Assembly: GCF_030295765.1 (NCBI RefSeq) | Contig: NZ_AP027292.1 | Location: 1,240,001 to 1,304,000, forward strand | DNA: 64,000 nucleotides | Origin: Neptuniibacter halophilus | GTDB taxonomy: Bacteria; Pseudomonadota; Gammaproteobacteria; Pseudomonadales; Balneatricaceae | Reading direction: 5' to 3' | Part shown: positions 60,308-64,000 of the stretch, one piece after another | Position numbering within the stretch: the first letter of the stretch is position 1 | How the letters are laid out: each line of letters starts with the position of its first letter | Translations under genes and position numbers: made by a program | The notes under the pieces: model-generated | Databases searched by the model: none | What the model was told of the DNA's origin: nothing | What the model saw: the letters and a program-made list of their open reading frames with translations, nothing else

Positions 60308-61738
60308 TCAGAGTCGGAATTTGATCATCAGATTCATCAGCTTATTGAAGCGATCACCATACGGCGGCGCCAGCATCAGAATGCCGGACTGACGGGCCTG
60401 CCTGAACACCGGGCGAATCTTGGAAAATTCCAGGAAACCTTCCTTGCCGTGATAATGCCCCATACCACTGTTACCCACTCCGCCAAATGGCATATCGTGC
60501 TGAGCAACATGGAGCAGCGTATCGTTAATTGATACGCCACCGGACAGTGTGTTGTAGACAACTTTATCCTGCAGGGACTTATCATTACTGAACAGGTAAA
60601 GTGCCAGCGGGCGCTCACCTGCATTAATGTACTCAATCACCTGATCAATGCTGTCATAAGGCTTGATCGGCAGCAGCGGACCAAAAATCTCATCCTGCAT
60701 CAGCAGCATCTCTTCGCTCACATTCAGTACAACCTGAGGCGGATACTTACGGCTGACCGGGTCCGGTTTACCCTCGGGTACCAGTTGCACACAACGGGCC
60801 CCTTTGTCAGTGGCATCGGCAACCGTACTGCAGATCCGCTGGAACGCTTTATCATCGATCAGAGAGGTGAAATCGCCGGAGTCGGCACTGCCATAACGCT
60901 CGCGTAAGACATCTTTGGCATGGCCTACAAATTCGTCCACCGATTCCCGCGGCAGGAACAGATAATCCGGTGCTGTACAGGTCTGTCCGGCATTAACAAA
61001 TTTACCAAACAGCAGCCGCTCTGCAGCGGTGCGCATATTGAAATCTTTCGCCACAATCGTCGGTGATTTTCCGCCCAGCTCCAGTGTCACGGGCGTCAGG
61101 TATTTAGACGCGGTCTCCATCACGACCTTGCCGGTATCCGGTGAACCGGTGAAGACAAAATGATCCCAGGGACGATCCGTAAATTCAGAAGCGGACACAC
61201 CCGGGATAATGGCAAACTGCTCATCGCTGAACTCGGCTGAGATCAGTTTATCCAGCAGCTTACAGAGGTTCTGTGAGTTAGCCGCCATCTTAACGATCAC
61301 CCGGTTCCCGGCAGCAATCGCCGCCACCGAAGGCCCGATCGCCAGTCCCAGTGGATAGTTCCAGGGGCTGACAACACCCACCACCCCTTTCGGCTGCGGA
61401 ATCACCTGGTTTTTAGCCCCCATAAAGGTCAGGCCCACGTGGCGTTTCTGCGGCTTCATCCAGCTTTTCAGGTGCTTTTTATGATAAGCGATGGTGCTGG
61501 TCAGTTGGGCAATCTCCAGCAGCCGGGTTTCCTGAGCACAACGGTTGCCATAGTCAGCATTTACGGCGGCACAGATCGCGTCCTGATTTTCCACCAGAAT
61601 TTTGTCGATTTTATTCAGCGCATCCACTCGCTGCTGCAGGCTTGGGTAGGGCTTGGATCTTGATGCACTGCGCTGCTTATCGAAAACCTGATTAATCCGG
61701 CTCACTTTATCAACAATGTTCACTGCTGCATTAGTCAT
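60308..61738 (-). CDS. Coniferyl-aldehyde-dehydrogenase-type aldehyde dehydrogenase
   Basis: NAD(P)-linked enzyme of 476 residues that oxidises an aldehyde to an acid. Catalytic Glu220 is in LELGGKSP and the nucleophile Cys254 in NAGQTCTAPDY; the cofactor site is VFTGSPDTGK. It is of the membrane-associated class 3/CalB group, with a basic, hydrophobic C-terminus (FNKLMNLMIKFRL). ATG 61738 follows AGAGG; the longer open frame upstream is not supported. Its start is preceded by a minus-strand TGTCAA-type repeat, and it is divergent from the acetoacetate-decarboxylase-like gene. Confidence 0.92.
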   Translation of the reverse strand: MTNAAVNIVDKVSRINQVFDKQRSASRSKPYPSLQQRVDALNKIDKILVENQDAICAAVNADYGNRCAQETRLLEIAQLTSTIAYHKKHLKSWMKPQKRHVGLTFMGAKNQVIPQPKGVVGVVSPWNYPLGLAIGPSVAAIAAGNRVIVKMAANSQNLCKLLDKLISAEFSDEQFAIIPGVSASEFTDRPWDHFVFTGSPDTGKVVMETASKYLTPVTLELGGKSPTIVAKDFNMRTAAERLLFGKFVNAGQTCTAPDYLFLPRESVDEFVGHAKDVLRERYGSADSGDFTSLIDDKAFQRICSTVADATDKGARCVQLVPEGKPDPVSRKYPPQVVLNVSEEMLLMQDEIFGPLLPIKPYDSIDQVIEYINAGERPLALYLFSNDKSLQDKVVYNTLSGGVSINDTLLHVAQHDMPFGGVGNSGMGHYHGKEGFLEFSKIRPVFRQARQSGILMLAPPYGDRFNKLMNLMIKFRL

Positions 61739-61908
61739 GGCGACCTCTTTTATTTTTCTCTTCTGGCGTAAACACAGCCCTGTCATGCAGCAGAGAGTGT
61801 TCCGTTTAATATCACAACTACAGAGCCGGCTCCTGCGGGCAACACCTGCCATTAAGCGCGGTTCTGTGACACTGCCCGACCGTTGTTACCGGTCAAACGA
61901 TAACCACC

Positions 61909-61962
61909 AGACTAAAAGAGCAACTGAACACCAGCTTGACACTATGTGATCCGAATTTAACA
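61909..61962 (-). promoter_or_regulatory. TGTCAA direct-repeat operator/promoter upstream of ALDH gene
   Basis: On the minus strand TGTTAA (61962-61957) and TGTCAAG (61941-61935) are 21 bp apart; TAGTCT (61914-61909) follows 21 bp later. It points toward the ALDH gene (ATG 61738). It is the only minus-strand member of the set and lies back to back with the plus-strand pair at 62025-62051. Confidence 0.55.
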
Positions 61963-62024
61963 AAATACGTCACAGTTTCAGCCCCAGCCCTGACCTGCTC
62001 TGGCACGGCCTTATCGTCACAATA

Positions 62025-62078
62025 TGTCAAACTCAATACATCTTATGTCAAGCCAATCGATACCCAAATTAGCACTAT
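62025..62078 (+). promoter_or_regulatory. TGTCAA direct-repeat operator/promoter upstream of acetoacetate-decarboxylase-like gene
   Basis: Two exact TGTCAA hexamers (62025-62030 and 62046-62051) 21 bp apart. CACTAT (62073-62078) lies 21 bp later and TAGCAC 18 bp later, so the -10 is less clear than elsewhere. The gene starts at 62137. The remainder of the 61739-62136 gap shows no gene. Confidence 0.62.
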
Positions 62079-62136
62079 CAACTGCAAGCCTATTATCAGT
62101 ATCCATCCAAAATAAGAATTCAGGAGCACAACGATC

Positions 62137-62928
62137 ATGAATGGCTGGAGTTTACCTTTTTCCCCCAAGGGCCTTGCTGCAACGCTGACCCCGCCACCCT
62201 GGCACTATTCCGGTGACCTGCTGGCAATTGAATTTGAAACCAGCCCTGAGCTCATTCGCGCCCTGCTTCCTGACGATCTGGAGCCTGCTGACAGCAATCA
62301 GTGTATTGCGGTTTTTGCCGACTGGAGTGCGACCGCCGACAGCGATCCGCGACTGGCAGAGGACCCGCGCCGCGGCATGTATAAAGAAGCCTTTATCATT
62401 ATTCCTACCCGGCATCAGGATAAGACGGCAGGTCGTGTTCCCTATATCTGGGTCGACAATGAGGTCGCGCATGCCCGCGGCAACGTACAGGGCTTTCCGA
62501 AGAAGATGGGCGAGATCTTTATGAACCGTCCGGTGACGTTGGGTCAGGGCGGCCCGAAGCGGGAACCGGGTCACAGTTTCGCTGCCACCCTGTCCGCTAT
62601 GGGCCGTCATCTGATGCGGGCGAAAGTCACTCTGGAAGCTGAGACCGGTCTCGCCGATCTGCCACCGCTGTTGCTGGCGCCGCAGATTCACACCCGCTAT
62701 CTGGCCAGCCTTGATGCGGAAACGGCGCCCCTGCACGAGCACTCCATCAATACCCTGAGCGATGTCGGAGCCGCTCAGGCGATGGTCGGCACTGCCGAAC
62801 TGGAATTTTTCCCGTCAGAACATGAAGAGCTGGCAGACCTGCCGCTGGTCTCAGTGGGTCGTGGCTACTTTGTCAGCGTGGCAATGACGGTCACCGGCGC
62901 GACCACCCTGCCAGCCAGCTCTGAATAA
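62137..62928 (+). CDS. Acetoacetate decarboxylase family protein
   Basis: Protein of 263 residues. The catalytic lysine motif GFPKKMGEI is present at residues 119-127, matching the GFPKK motif of acetoacetate decarboxylase, where one lysine forms the Schiff base. Relatives decarboxylate beta-keto acids or act as aldolase-dehydratases, so the reaction here is not certain. It is the first gene of a unit that continues with the acyl-CoA synthetase 94 bp later. A TGTCAA repeat pair lies just upstream. Confidence 0.87.
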   Translation: MNGWSLPFSPKGLAATLTPPPWHYSGDLLAIEFETSPELIRALLPDDLEPADSNQCIAVFADWSATADSDPRLAEDPRRGMYKEAFIIIPTRHQDKTAGRVPYIWVDNEVAHARGNVQGFPKKMGEIFMNRPVTLGQGGPKREPGHSFAATLSAMGRHLMRAKVTLEAETGLADLPPLLLAPQIHTRYLASLDAETAPLHEHSINTLSDVGAAQAMVGTAELEFFPSEHEELADLPLVSVGRGYFVSVAMTVTGATTLPASSE

Positions 62929-63022
62929 CCACCAGCGTGCACAAAAGCGGCGGGGGGAGCAGCCCTTCCGCTTAAGCTGGCCAGAGTTCTGTCTGATTAA
63001 AATAAAAAAGTGAGAGACGCAG

Positions 63023-64000
63023 ATGAAAACTAAAATTCTTCCTCCCAGTGATTCCGCCTACGCCTACCCGCTGCTGATTAAGCAGTTGCTGACATCGAAA
63101 CAACGTTTCAGCGGTGACAAGCAGATCGTGTCCGGTCATCACCGCTTCAGCTACACCGAGTTCAGGCAGCGGGTCTGCCGTCTTGCCAACACCCTGCGCA
63201 GTGCCGGTATCGGGCCGGGTGACACCGTTGCGGTCATGGACTGGGACAGCCATCGCTATCTGGAATGTTTCTTTGCCGTACCGATGATCGGCGCCGTGCT
63301 GCATACGGTCAATATCCGTCTCTCCGCCGCACAGATGCTCTACACCATGAACCACGCTCAGGATGATCTGGTGCTGGTACATGACGACTTTATCCCCCTG
63401 CTGGCATCGATTGAAGATGAGCTGCAAACCGTGCGCGGGATTATTCAGCTCAGCGATGAAGAGCAACCCGCAGATGCAGGCTTTGCCACACTGGGAGAAT
63501 ACGAAGCGCTGCTGGCCCGGGAATCTGATGAATATGCGTTCCCTGATTTCGATGAAAACTCCATTGCCACCACGTTCTATACCACCGGCACCACCGGCAA
63601 TCCGAAAGGGGTTTATTTCTCCCACCGGCAGTTGGTGCTGCACACCCTGAACATGGTAAACACCCTTTACTCCTGTAACAGCGGCGAAGCGCTGCTTGAT
63701 CGGGAAGGGGTCTACATGCCGATCACGCCGATGTTCCACGTTCACGCCTGGGGTATCCCCTATGCCGCGACCATGATGGGTGTACAACAGATCTATCCGG
63801 GCCGTTACGAGCCCAACCATCTGGCGCGCCTGATTCAGGAAGAGGGAGTCACCTTCTCCCACTGTGTGCCGACTATCCTGCAGATGCTGCTCCACTCAGA
63901 ACAGGCCAGCAATACCGATTTCAGTCAATGGCGCGTCATCATCGGCGGCAGCGCGCTGACGCCGGGTCTGGCCCGAGAAGCGCTGGAGCGCGGGGTTCAG
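63023..64000 (+). CDS. AMP-forming acyl-CoA synthetase, C-terminus cut by window edge
   Basis: Fatty-acid-CoA-ligase-type enzyme. ATG 63023 opens a frame of 326 codons that is still open at the edge; about 200 residues are missing. The ATP-binding P-loop is YTTGTTGNPKGV near residue 189. Other family marks are MPITPMFHVHAWGIP and the VIIGGSAL stretch. It activates a carboxylic acid to its CoA thioester. In this region it could activate the acid made by the ALDH. It resembles medium-chain ligases such as AlkK. Confidence 0.9.
   Translation, partial: MKTKILPPSDSAYAYPLLIKQLLTSKQRFSGDKQIVSGHHRFSYTEFRQRVCRLANTLRSAGIGPGDTVAVMDWDSHRYLECFFAVPMIGAVLHTVNIRLSAAQMLYTMNHAQDDLVLVHDDFIPLLASIEDELQTVRGIIQLSDEEQPADAGFATLGEYEALLARESDEYAFPDFDENSIATTFYTTGTTGNPKGVYFSHRQLVLHTLNMVNTLYSCNSGEALLDREGVYMPITPMFHVHAWGIPYAATMMGVQQIYPGRYEPNHLARLIQEEGVTFSHCVPTILQMLLHSEQASNTDFSQWRVIIGGSALTPGLAREALERGVQ

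Noticed and set aside
62972..63895. 307-codon minus-strand frame at the right end
   Set aside because: The plus strand encodes a clear acyl-CoA synthetase that runs off the window; the minus frame is its shadow.

Overview
The window looks like the chromosome of a marine gammaproteobacterium. An Oceanospirillaceae-like organism is my inference from overall gene similarity, a cta (aa3 oxidase) locus laid out broadly as in pseudomonads, and a rrn operon carrying Ile and Ala tRNAs. There is no insertion sequence, prophage or CRISPR array.

Left part (1-31.8 kb), housekeeping. carB (cut by the left edge) and carA lie on the minus strand behind a leader that appears to carry a transcription attenuator. 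Next come a chemoreceptor, a periplasmic solute-binding protein and a short duplicated intergenic repeat. A complete minus-strand rRNA operon follows (16S - tRNA-Ile - tRNA-Ala - 23S - 5S) with two promoters, two boxA sites and a terminator. After a Yip1 membrane protein comes the aa3-type cytochrome oxidase locus (ctaC, ctaD, ctaG, ctaE, SURF1, a small assembly-type protein, ctaA, cyoE). Its upstream region holds a promoter and a strikingly structured leader. Then follow pssA, a glutamine amidotransferase-like protein, a patatin, an IlvY-like regulator, a sterol-desaturase-type hydroxylase, a hotdog thioesterase, an Aer-type receptor, a GFA protein, a BI-1 protein and an NhaR-like regulator.

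Right part (32-64 kb), an accessory catabolic region for an unidentified, probably hydrophobic, substrate. It begins with an envelope module: DUF1302 outer-membrane barrel, DUF1329, YCF48-like exported protein, MMPL/RND transporter. A fused 2-oxoacid:ferredoxin oxidoreductase follows. Then come two DUF3604 exported hydrolase-like proteins with a PPIase and a HupE/UreJ membrane protein, a glyoxalase-like protein and two paralogous 340-residue AraC-family regulators. Next are a GlcD-like FAD oxidase and an operon of Tat-exported small subunit, GMC dehydrogenase, 2-oxo-enoate hydratase and an IlvD-type dehydratase. A minus-strand set (coniferyl-aldehyde-type ALDH, GldA-like dehydrogenase, DUF1330, SDR) lies opposite an acetoacetate-decarboxylase-like gene and an acyl-CoA synthetase cut by the right edge.

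The main discovery is a shared promoter architecture in this right part. Seven intergenic sites carry two TGTCAA-like hexamers exactly 21 bp apart in direct repeat. Each pair is followed 21-22 bp later by a plausible -10 hexamer. The sites precede the DUF1302, DUF3604, second AraC, FAD oxidase, Tat subunit/GMC, ALDH and acetoacetate-decarboxylase-like genes. This geometry fits class II activation by AraC/XylS-type proteins, and the two AraC genes in the middle are the obvious candidates. The region is therefore read as one self-contained, locally regulated catabolic regulon.
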